DNA of 8,163 nucleotides, taken from contig JAISRJ010000312.1 of assembly GCA_031273705.1 (NCBI GenBank), positions 1 to 8,163 of the forward strand. Reading direction: 5' to 3'. The DNA is from Clostridiales bacterium. Its GTDB lineage: Bacteria; Bacillota; Clostridia; Lachnospirales; WQUN01. The notes beneath the pieces were generated by a model. That model searched no databases. It was not told the DNA's origin and saw only the letters and a list, made by a program, of their open reading frames with translations. Numbering within the stretch: position 1 is the first letter of the stretch; the number at the start of each line of letters is the position of its first letter. This document shows positions 1-6,016 of the stretch, in pieces. The position numbers were made by a program, and so were the translations under genes.

Positions 1-812
1 CCGTTTTTTCCAATTAAATCAGTCTGCCTGTATTTATCTTTATTGGTTTCATACTCCGTACTGCTAATCTTACCGTAATAACCCACTATGTGCGCGAAAT
101 ATTTATTTTCCGGATAATAGCGTAGCGATTGCACATCCGCGGAAAAGCCTTCGTATTTTACGGTTTCTTCTTCTATAATAGCCAAAGTTTCCAATTTTAC
201 ATCATAGGCTATAATAATAGGCTCCCAAGCTTGATATCGTTGAGCGTACAGCATTGAGCAAAGGTTTAAAATCTTTCTCGCGTCGGAAGCGGTAGTTGCA
301 GGAGAGATTTTGAATTTGTCAATCAATTCCTCAAAACAATCCGAGGCGGTCATATTCAACTCCTCTTCGCTTTCAAAACCCATATCTAATTTCCACTGCT
401 TTTCTGTATTACCTATGCCGGTAAAATCAAACTGGTACGGCATGGTTTTAGTAATGGGAAACTTATCGACGATTGTTTCGTTTTTGCTCTCCATCAGCTT
501 AATAAAATCATGCAAATTATCTGCGTCGATCTTAACTTTTGAGGCGTCCATCTTGATTATGTACGCCGATTTATTTATGGCCAGCGGTCTACCCAGACGG
601 TCGTAAATGTTTCCGCGTGACGCGGGCAGTGAAACTTCTCTTGTACCTGTGACGTTTTGCTTGCTTAAATACTCTTCGCCCATGACTAATTGCAAATAAA
701 ACAACCTGGACAGCAGCATATAGAATATCGCGAAAATAACAACAAAGGTAATTAAGCAGCGATTTGTTATTATTTTAGTAAATTGTCTAAGTAAACTATT
801 TTCTTTAAGCAT
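1..812 (-). CDS. mrdA: Penicillin-binding protein 2 (class B PBP, elongasome transpeptidase), N-terminal part, cut by window edge
   Basis: This is the 5' part of a class B penicillin-binding protein: 270 complete codons are present, and the gene runs off the left edge before the transpeptidase domain. The family cross-links peptidoglycan in the lateral wall, working with RodA and MreBCD. The translation has a short cytoplasmic N-terminus and one membrane anchor at about residues 18-43. The signature RGNIYDR follows at 66-72, continued by the conserved GRPLA stretch that opens the PBP dimerisation domain. Near the edge is the typical HIVGYYGKISSTE segment (241-253), followed by DLIGKN (265-270), which precedes the catalytic domain in PBP2 proteins. 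The catalytic SxxK, SxN and KTG motifs lie outside the window. The ATG start at 812 has a good ribosome site, GAGGGG, 5 bases upstream. Position directly after mreD is the classic arrangement and favours PBP2 over division PBPs. The family is clear; the gene symbol rests mainly on context. Confidence 0.93.
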   Translation of the reverse strand, partial: MLKENSLLRQFTKIITNRCLITFVVIFAIFYMLLSRLFYLQLVMGEEYLSKQNVTGTREVSLPASRGNIYDRLGRPLAINKSAYIIKMDASKVKIDADNLHDFIKLMESKNETIVDKFPITKTMPYQFDFTGIGNTEKQWKLDMGFESEEELNMTASDCFEELIDKFKISPATTASDARKILNLCSMLYAQRYQAWEPIIIAYDVKLETLAIIEEETVKYEGFSADVQSLRYYPENKYFAHIVGYYGKISSTEYETNKDKYRQTDLIGKN

Positions 813-820
813 TTGTACCC

Positions 821-848
821 CTCATAAATCAAACCTCATGAATCAAAC
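821..848. repeat. 14-bp tandem duplication in the mrdA leader
   Basis: Two adjacent 14-bp units, ctcataaatcaaac (821-834) and ctcatgaatcaaac (835-848), differ at one base. On the coding (minus) strand each unit carries an ATGAG stretch. The copy nearer mrdA runs into the GAGGGG ribosome site, while the farther copy gives a weaker GAGG plus an ATG that opens a five-codon reading frame (MRFDL, stop). The repeat is seen directly; any effect on mrdA translation is inference. Confidence 0.85.
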
Positions 849-856
849 TTTTTGAA

Positions 857-916
857 TTAGATTAAAAGAGCATTTAGATTAAAAGAGCGTTTAGATTAAA
901 AGAGCTTGCGTTTAGA
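857..916. repeat. Tandem repeat derived from the 3' end of mreD (17-bp period)
   Basis: Two 17-bp units, ttaaaagagcatttaga (862-878) and ttaaaagagcgtttaga (879-895), adjoin a 21-bp parental copy at 896-916. That copy is the last codons and stop of mreD and differs by a 4-base insertion. A further ttaga at 857-861 marks the end of the array. On the coding strand each unit has the core CTCTTTTAATCTAA with two TAA triplets. Because the period is not a multiple of three, the array closes all three frames just after mreD. It looks like replication slippage that copied the mreD tail into the mreD-mrdA gap. No spacers or palindromic units are present, so it is not a CRISPR. Confidence 0.88.
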
Positions 917-1411
917 TTTCTCTATGGTCTCCAGCCAATTATTTATACCATAAACCAGGCTGTAGAACGGTACTGTCAGGATCAAGGTGTAAACGGTGCC
1001 CGGCAGTATGATAGTGCTGGTATAAAACAGAAACTCAGTTTTCGCTCTGAATAAAAAATCAGCGGCGTAATAAGCCGTTTGAAATAATAACGAACAAACC
1101 GCTACAAGAGACAATGGCAGAAAATAGTTTTCACGGAAAAAATCTTTGAACGGCTTACCGCAAAAATAACCCGCCAGCAGACCCAATAAGGCGTGCAGAC
1201 CCACATACGAACCGAAATATACATCTTGCAGCAGCCCCGCGAAAAACCCCAGCAGAGCGCCTTCTACATCGCCTCGTAAAATGCTGTAGCTAACGATTAG
1301 TATCAAAGCTGAGTTGGGCCTAACGCCCAATATTTCGATATATTGAAACAGCGAGGATTGCAATACAAAATTGACAATCATCACCGCCGACATTATTGCT
1401 ATGCGCAGCAC
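896..1411 (-). CDS. mreD: Rod shape-determining protein MreD
   Basis: This is a 171-residue integral membrane protein of the usual MreD length. MreD is the membrane subunit of the elongasome that links MreC and MreB to RodA/PBP2. The translation is hydrophobic almost throughout, with about five to six likely membrane segments. It contains the family-typical stretch from about residue 31 to 85: a RPNSALILIVSYSILRG segment, then GFFAGLLQDVYFGSYVGLHA and LLGLLAGYFCGKP. The short C-terminal tail is basic (EKSKRKLF). The start is GTG at 1411, with GGAAGGG 9 bases upstream; no ATG fits as well. The mreC stop is 30 bases upstream, so the two are surely co-transcribed. The last codons and stop codon lie in the tandem repeat array that fills the gap to mrdA. 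Confidence 0.95.
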   Translation of the reverse strand: MLRIAIMSAVMIVNFVLQSSLFQYIEILGVRPNSALILIVSYSILRGDVEGALLGFFAGLLQDVYFGSYVGLHALLGLLAGYFCGKPFKDFFRENYFLPLSLVAVCSLLFQTAYYAADFLFRAKTEFLFYTSTIILPGTVYTLILTVPFYSLVYGINNWLETIEKSKRKLF

Positions 1412-1441
1412 TATGACTTTCCCTTCCGGATTGCGTCTGAT

Positions 1442-2278
1442 TTAATCTGAGTAGCTCTTTTGAGTGACAATCATCAGGGTTTCTAACTGATACACAGAGA
1501 TTGCCGGCTGGATAATGGCGTGTTGAGTCAGCCCGTTGGGATCCGGCACCACTTCTTTCACATATCCGATTGTAATGCCCGCCGGATAATAAGCGGAAAG
1601 TTGTGAGGTGACGATTTGGTCGCCCTCCAATATCTCCGCGTCGGCATCAATATATTCCATGCGGCAAAGCCCGTCACGCATCAGCGCGGCGTCGCCTTTC
1701 ACAAAACCCTGATCTTCGGTGCGGACACATTTTGATGAAATAGAAGAGCGTTCATCTATAATGGATATAACTATTGAGTAGTCGTCGTAACATTCGGTAA
1801 TAATGCCCATAAGCCCGCCGGTCGCCAGCGCGATCATATTGGCGCTTAACCCGCTCTTTGTGCCTTTGTTGATTGTATAAGCGTCATACCAATCGGATGG
1901 ATCTTTGCTGATGATCTTAGCGCCTGTTTTTGGAAATTGAGAGTACTCCCTATCCAGTTCCAACAACTCAGACAGCTCTATATTCTCTGTCTCGGCGAAT
2001 TGCAAGCGACTGATTTCCATACGAAGCTCTTCATTTTGCCGCTTTAGTTCTTCATTTTCTTTCTGCAACTCGTTCATAGAGGAAAAAAATGTAACCTGCC
2101 TGCCCACCCATTTGGAGACGTTTGAGACGCCGGTCTGTATAGGCGTAATGAAAAAGCCTGTGACGTTTCGCAGAAAAGTTAATTGTATATCGGTATTGAT
2201 TGTAATAATTATAGTAGCAATACAAGTGATTGTCATTACAATGATGAATAATTTCTTGTGTGTTTTCAAAAATTCCAT
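1442..2278 (-). CDS. mreC: Rod shape-determining protein MreC
   Basis: This is a 278-residue bitopic membrane protein. MreC scaffolds the elongasome on the outer face of the membrane and activates PBP2. The order of parts is standard: a short basic cytoplasmic tip, one membrane helix at about residues 9-27, a coiled coil at about 66-108 rich in the NEEL heptad pattern (ELQKENEELKRQNEELRMEI), then the paired beta-barrel domain. Family hallmarks in that domain are SDWYDAYTINKG, GGLMGIITE, the GDQIVTSQLSAYYPAGITIG stretch and the closing LETLMIV. The ATG at 2278 lies 3 bases after the mreB stop (TGA GTT ATG). No strong Shine-Dalgarno is visible there, so translation is probably coupled to mreB termination. 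Nothing is truncated or missing. Confidence 0.97.
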   Translation of the reverse strand: MEFLKTHKKLFIIVMTITCIATIIITINTDIQLTFLRNVTGFFITPIQTGVSNVSKWVGRQVTFFSSMNELQKENEELKRQNEELRMEISRLQFAETENIELSELLELDREYSQFPKTGAKIISKDPSDWYDAYTINKGTKSGLSANMIALATGGLMGIITECYDDYSIVISIIDERSSISSKCVRTEDQGFVKGDAALMRDGLCRMEYIDADAEILEGDQIVTSQLSAYYPAGITIGYVKEVVPDPNGLTQHAIIQPAISVYQLETLMIVTQKSYSD

Positions 2279-2281
2279 AAC

Positions 2282-3313
2282 TCAGCGCATTCTTAATGTA
2301 CGCGGCGATATAAGAACGTTTTTCAGGTGCTTAATATGCTCCAGCACCAGACCGGTACCCAACGCGACGCAGTTAAGCGGCTCATTAGCGATACTTACCG
2401 GCATACCTGTTTCTTCATTTATAAGTTTATCCAGACCGCCCAGCATAGCGCCGCCGCCGGTTAAAACGATTCCGCTTTCCATTATATCCGCCGCTAATTC
2501 GGGAGGGGTTTTTTCCAGAGTGGATTTAATCGCGTCTACGATGGAATTAACCGGCTCGGCTATGGCGTCGCGCACCTGGCTGGAAGTAATGGTTATGGTT
2601 TTGGGCAGACCGGAAATAAGATCTCTTCCCCTAATATCTTTTTTATTGTTGGCTTCCGGATTATAAACACAGCCCAACGAGATCTTAATATCTTCGGCGG
2701 TTCTGTCGCCGATAGCCAGAGAAAACTCTTTCTTAATAAAATTAACTATATGTTCATCCAGAGAGTCGCCCGCCACACGCAGCGACTTGCTGGTAACTAT
2801 TCCACCCAAAGAGATAACGGCTACTTCGGTAGTGCCCCCCCCGATGTCCACAACCATATTACCGGTCGGTTCCTCCACCGGCAGTCCCGCGCCGATAGAG
2901 GCCGCCATCGGCTCTTCAATCAGAAACGCGTCGCGCTCTCGCGCGCCGGCTACAATCGTAGCTTCTATTACGGCGCGCTTTTCGACTTCCGTTACACCGG
3001 AGGGTACTCCGACTACGACACGGGGACGCGACGCAAAAAAACGCCGAGGCGCGGCTTTTTCAATAAAGTATCTAAGCATGGCTTGTGTCGTCTCAAAATC
3101 CGCGATAACGCCATCTCTCATTGGGCGAATGGCTACTATATTGCCGGGAGTCCGACCGATCATCTGTTTTGCCTCATCGCCGACTGACAAAATCTCATGT
3201 GTACGAGTATTTATAGCCACCACAGATGGTTCGTTTACAATTATGCCTTTATTCTTTATAAAAACGAGCGTATTTGCCGTACCTAGATCTATCCCCAAAT
3301 CTCTCGAAAACAT
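2282..3313 (-). CDS. mreB: Actin-like cell-shape protein MreB
   Basis: This is a 343-residue bacterial actin homologue of normal length. MreB forms membrane-associated ATP-bound filaments that orient lateral wall synthesis by RodA/PBP2. The actin-fold nucleotide motifs are all intact: phosphate-1 DLGTANT (9-15), phosphate-2 DIGGGTT (156-162) and the adenosine motif GIVLTGGGAMLGGLD (281-295). The MreB-typical IRPMRDGVIADFE (62-74) and EEPMAASIGAGLPV (133-146) are present too. The N-terminus begins MFSRDLGIDLGT, close to the MreB/Mbl group. The ATG at 3313 has a textbook GGAGG 6 bases upstream. As first gene of mreBCD-mrdA it is preceded by 129 bases containing a candidate promoter. Firmicutes often have MreB paralogues (Mbl, MreBH); position ahead of mreCD favours MreB itself. 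Confidence 0.97.
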   Translation of the reverse strand: MFSRDLGIDLGTANTLVFIKNKGIIVNEPSVVAINTRTHEILSVGDEAKQMIGRTPGNIVAIRPMRDGVIADFETTQAMLRYFIEKAAPRRFFASRPRVVVGVPSGVTEVEKRAVIEATIVAGARERDAFLIEEPMAASIGAGLPVEEPTGNMVVDIGGGTTEVAVISLGGIVTSKSLRVAGDSLDEHIVNFIKKEFSLAIGDRTAEDIKISLGCVYNPEANNKKDIRGRDLISGLPKTITITSSQVRDAIAEPVNSIVDAIKSTLEKTPPELAADIMESGIVLTGGGAMLGGLDKLINEETGMPVSIANEPLNCVALGTGLVLEHIKHLKNVLISPRTLRMR

Positions 3314-3402
3314 TTTTATCCTCCGGTCATTCTTTCAAATTTTTCTGAAACTGTGAAAATTCAATTGTGCTTGTAAAAGCATATAAAATTTAATCTTTAT
3401 TT

Positions 3403-3431
3403 AGTTTACACCTTAATGGGAAAGATTTCAA
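3403..3431 (-). promoter_or_regulatory. Candidate sigma-A promoter of mreBCD-mrdA
   Basis: On the minus strand, TTGAAA (3431-3426) and TAAACT (3408-3403) are separated by 17 bases. The -35 matches 5 of 6 consensus bases and the -10 matches 4 of 6. Transcription would start near 3396, giving an untranslated leader of roughly 80 bases before mreB. The element begins 11 bases past the stop codon of the carboxypeptidase gene. I see no hairpin plus T-run terminator between the two genes, so readthrough into mreB is also possible. A weak 5-bp stem (3368-3372 with 3377-3381) lies in the leader. Confidence 0.5.
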
Positions 3432-3442
3432 CATTTTACCAT

Positions 3443-4867
3443 CTATAAAGTCGAACGAAAATGATATCTGGAAAAAGAGTTAGACCTGCGTCTGCGACGA
3501 ACAGACAGCGTAATCATTAAAATAATAAAACCGACAACCAAGGCGGCCCCGCCAATCCAATAGGGCAGATATTTTTCCGTAAACGCCGTAGATTTAAAAC
3601 TCTTCCAGTAATATATAATATCCGATTGCCGGGTGCGTACCAACACGTCTTTAGTCGATACGATATCGTCCTCAAATAAAACGGTGTTATCCAAAGAATA
3701 CGTTACAGTGCCTAACAACTGATTCATATCGATAGGTGGTTTTATAATAGTAACGTCCGCTATTAGTTCTTCGTCAGGGTTATCCGCCAAAAGATCCGGG
3801 TTATATGTAATCTTGCGAACTATCCGAGAGAATTCATCATCGCTTAAAAATTGGGTAAACTCTTTAGCGGAAAACACTTCCAATGTCTTATCCTCGCCCA
3901 GTCTGGGATTATCAATAACCAATTCTTCCAAAAAAGTTTTGCCGCTTTGAATGACACGAAAGCCATAATTATTAAAGCCATATTCAAATAATGCTTTAGT
4001 GTCGTTCCAATGTCCGGGTTCGGGCGAGTTAAACACCACGGATATTAGCTGAATTTTATCTTTTTGAGCGGATGCCGCCAAACAATTCCCGGCCTCGGAT
4101 GTAAAACCGGTCTTTATACCGTTGGCGTAGCTATAATAATATTCGTCGCCGTCTTTAATCAGATTGTTATGGCTTTCCCAATTGTACTCTTGGGTTAAAG
4201 AGCCTTCGGGATAATTAATGCCGGCTCCGCTGCCGATAAAAGATTTTTCCGATACGATTTCAGAGAGTAAGGGGTTATTCATAAACTCTCGGCAGAATAG
4301 CGCGATATCGCGCGCGGAGGAGTAATGATTTTCCTCATGAAAACCGTGTGGATTAGCAAAATGCGTATTCTTCGCGCCCAATGAAGCGGCCTTGTTGTTC
4401 ATCAAATCGCAGAAAACCTTCTCCGCCTCGTCGTAATCCATATCCTCCACGTTTTTTGACCGCTTGGCAACATTAAGAGCAATGGCGCAGGCAGACTCAT
4501 TGCCTGATTGTATTAACAGCCCACGCAATAAATTCTCAAACAATATGGTCTCGCCGACTTTGTGATAAGCCACACTGGAACCGACCGGAGCCTGGCGCAA
4601 TTCTTCGCCCAGAACTATAAACTCTTCGGGCTTTATATAATCCAAGGCAATCATAGCAGTCATAATCTTTGTCATACTGGCCGGGTACATACCTCTGTTC
4701 TCATCCTTGCCGTAGAGAGTTTTACCCGTGCTTCTTTCTATCAGGACAGCCGCTTGCGCGGTCAAAGGTATCGTCTGCGGTCCCTGTTCCGCCCGCGCTG
4801 TTACGTCAACGCAACCCATTATTATCGTGGTCATTAATATAATAGAAATCTTCTTAATTATGATCAT
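3443..4867 (-). CDS. Serine-type D-Ala-D-Ala carboxypeptidase (PBP5/DacF family, peptidase S11)
   Basis: This low-molecular-weight penicillin-binding protein removes the terminal D-alanine from peptidoglycan stem pentapeptides outside the membrane, limiting cross-linking. From the chosen ATG at 4867 it has 474 residues. It has a signal peptide (basic KK, hydrophobic core, ARA cleavage site near residue 26). All three catalytic motifs are present: SMTK with Ser64 and Lys67, SGN at 121-123, and KTG at 252-254. FANPHGFHEENHYSSARD (170-187) is typical of the family. A C-terminal domain is followed by a membrane helix (about 437-455) and a basic tail with five arginines (457-461). The start is supported by AGAAGGG 9 bases upstream; an in-frame start at 4930 would lie deep inside the preceding gene. 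It overlaps that gene by 14 bases and precedes mreB. dacF-like and dacA-like paralogues cannot be told apart here, so no symbol is given. Confidence 0.93.
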   Translation of the reverse strand: MIIIKKISIILMTTIIMGCVDVTARAEQGPQTIPLTAQAAVLIERSTGKTLYGKDENRGMYPASMTKIMTAMIALDYIKPEEFIVLGEELRQAPVGSSVAYHKVGETILFENLLRGLLIQSGNESACAIALNVAKRSKNVEDMDYDEAEKVFCDLMNNKAASLGAKNTHFANPHGFHEENHYSSARDIALFCREFMNNPLLSEIVSEKSFIGSGAGINYPEGSLTQEYNWESHNNLIKDGDEYYYSYANGIKTGFTSEAGNCLAASAQKDKIQLISVVFNSPEPGHWNDTKALFEYGFNNYGFRVIQSGKTFLEELVIDNPRLGEDKTLEVFSAKEFTQFLSDDEFSRIVRKITYNPDLLADNPDEELIADVTIIKPPIDMNQLLGTVTYSLDNTVLFEDDIVSTKDVLVRTRQSDIIYYWKSFKSTAFTEKYLPYWIGGAALVVGFIILMITLSVRRRRRSNSFSRYHFRSTL

Positions 4868-5858
4868 GTTTATCGACCCTTCTTTTAAGCTCTTGTAAAT
4901 TATTGTTATAATATAGGAACTTCGTGTCATACTCCAGTCCTGTAGAAAAATTTTTGTTTCCTATAATATTCAGCGCTATTTTATCGTCCAAGTTTTTACG
5001 CACCGCCTTGAAAAACGCGCTGATATATATGCGCGCGTCCTCTATCGCTCTGTCCGTCAGTTCATTAAAGGTTAGATTTATTTCAAACATATCGTTCCAA
5101 GGGTAACACCAGTCCGCCTGATTTTCATTCAGATAATCCAGATTATTAACCGGCGAGTAGTGGATTAAAGCGCCTGTAGCGCCTTTATCGCCCACCAATC
5201 TGCCGATAAGAGTTATTATATTCCTGCGAATGCCATATTTACTGCGAAAAACCCAATAAATTCTAATCATGTCACGCATTGCTTTAGCATAATCTTCCGG
5301 ATACCTTTCTATATTATAACTATTAGAGATAGCTTCGGCAAGTAAATATGAAACAACCTTTTTCTCTTTCTTCGGAGCGTTTAACCTTTTTGGAATATTT
5401 TGCTCGTAGGGGTTCATATTTGAAAGTTTTTTTGATAAAATACAATCTATGGTTGTTTCTAGGAATCTGTGGGCGGTGGCGAAGCTGCCCTTCAGAGCGC
5501 CGTCCTCGCTAGAAAAGCCGCTTTTGTAGTAAATATAAGGATGTGTACAGGTATCCATCGCGTAGTGGCACAAAAAACCGGCTATATAGCTTTCCAACAC
5601 TGCTCTGCCATCACCGATCGCGGTCTTGCGCACAAGTTTTATGCACTCGGCGAAGAAAGCGTTAATGCCGGATTTATGCATCTGTTCACCCAGGTGATTA
5701 AGTTTTTTATCACCCCTCGCAAAGAATAAAATATCCGGTCCCTGACACCCCAGATTAAAGATTTCGACATGTTCCCGCACATTAACCGTCAATGCGTCCG
5801 CGCCATAAGTATCTATGGTTTTTTGCCCCATCAGATAATGCGTTATTACTGCCGGCAT
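4854..5858 (-). CDS. Zinc-dependent phospholipase C-like protein (Zn_dep_PLPC family)
   Basis: This 334-residue protein resembles the zinc-dependent phospholipase C / S1-P1-like fold common in Clostridia as proteins of unknown substrate. The N-terminus MPAVITHYLMG and the following GPDILFF (40-46) fit the family. Candidate metal ligands are His7, His30, Asp42, the HYAMDTCTHP cluster (His98, Asp102, His106), and His130 with Glu134 and Asp138 in an HRFLETTID segment. There is no signal peptide or membrane helix, so it is predicted to be cytoplasmic, unlike secreted clostridial alpha-toxins. Catalytic activity is therefore inference. ATG 5858 was chosen because it gives the family-typical N-terminus, has an AAAGGAT ribosome site about 10 bases upstream, and lies downstream of a good promoter. 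A TTG at 5930 would overlap the -10 region. The 3' end overlaps the carboxypeptidase start, implying co-transcription and perhaps coupled translation. Confidence 0.82.
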   Translation of the reverse strand: MPAVITHYLMGQKTIDTYGADALTVNVREHVEIFNLGCQGPDILFFARGDKKLNHLGEQMHKSGINAFFAECIKLVRKTAIGDGRAVLESYIAGFLCHYAMDTCTHPYIYYKSGFSSEDGALKGSFATAHRFLETTIDCILSKKLSNMNPYEQNIPKRLNAPKKEKKVVSYLLAEAISNSYNIERYPEDYAKAMRDMIRIYWVFRSKYGIRRNIITLIGRLVGDKGATGALIHYSPVNNLDYLNENQADWCYPWNDMFEINLTFNELTDRAIEDARIYISAFFKAVRKNLDDKIALNIIGNKNFSTGLEYDTKFLYYNNNLQELKRRVDKHDHN

Positions 5859-5926
5859 GTTCTCGTCATCCTTTCGCACCTTTTCGTATCTGGTGTCGTT
5901 TTTTAAAGCGGAATAATGAATCCTAC

Positions 5927-5937
5927 ACAATTATTGT
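5927..5937. promoter_or_regulatory. 11-bp palindrome overlapping the phospholipase-like gene promoter
   Basis: ACAAT-T-ATTGT is a perfect inverted repeat with a one-base centre. It overlaps the candidate -10 box (5933-5938) and the probable transcription start of the phospholipase-like gene, a position typical of a repressor operator. The symmetry is seen directly. Operator function is inference, and short AT-rich palindromes also arise by chance. Confidence 0.3.
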
Positions 5938-5960
5938 ATCGGATTTATTACGAACGTCAA
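5933..5960 (-). promoter_or_regulatory. Candidate sigma-A promoter of the phospholipase-like/carboxypeptidase unit
   Basis: On the minus strand, TTGACG (5960-5955) and TACAAT (5938-5933) are separated by 16 bases; each box matches 5 of 6 consensus positions. Transcription would start near 5926, about 65-70 bases before the ATG at 5858. It lies in the divergent gap shared with the UMF1-type transporter gene on the plus strand. Confidence 0.6.
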
Positions 5961-6016
5961 GTCCGCGCACTTAGGGTCTGTCTGTAAATAGTCAAATCAA
6001 AGGGGAGGAATTTTTA

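Noticed and set aside
857..916. CRISPR-like array
   Set aside because: The units are directly adjacent 17-mers without spacers, and the first is part of mreD.
2112..3356. Long plus-strand open frames (up to about 190 codons) opposite mreC and mreB
   Set aside because: They lie antisense to intact, strongly conserved mreC and mreB, have no family resemblance or good ribosome sites, and are explained by the codon bias of the real genes.
4805..4817. Possible lipoprotein signal (I-M-G-C at residues 16-19) in the carboxypeptidase
   Set aside because: Met at the -2 position is a poor lipobox; a standard ARA cleavage site follows and the protein already has a C-terminal anchor.
4868..4930. Extended start for the carboxypeptidase 21 codons upstream
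   Set aside because: It would bury the signal peptide behind 21 extra residues and overlap the preceding gene by 77 bases; the internal ATG has a good ribosome site and yields a normal signal peptide.
5859..5930. TTG start at 5930 for the phospholipase-like gene
   Set aside because: It lies at the predicted transcription start beside the -10 box, has no ribosome site, and the family-typical N-terminus begins at the ATG at 5858.
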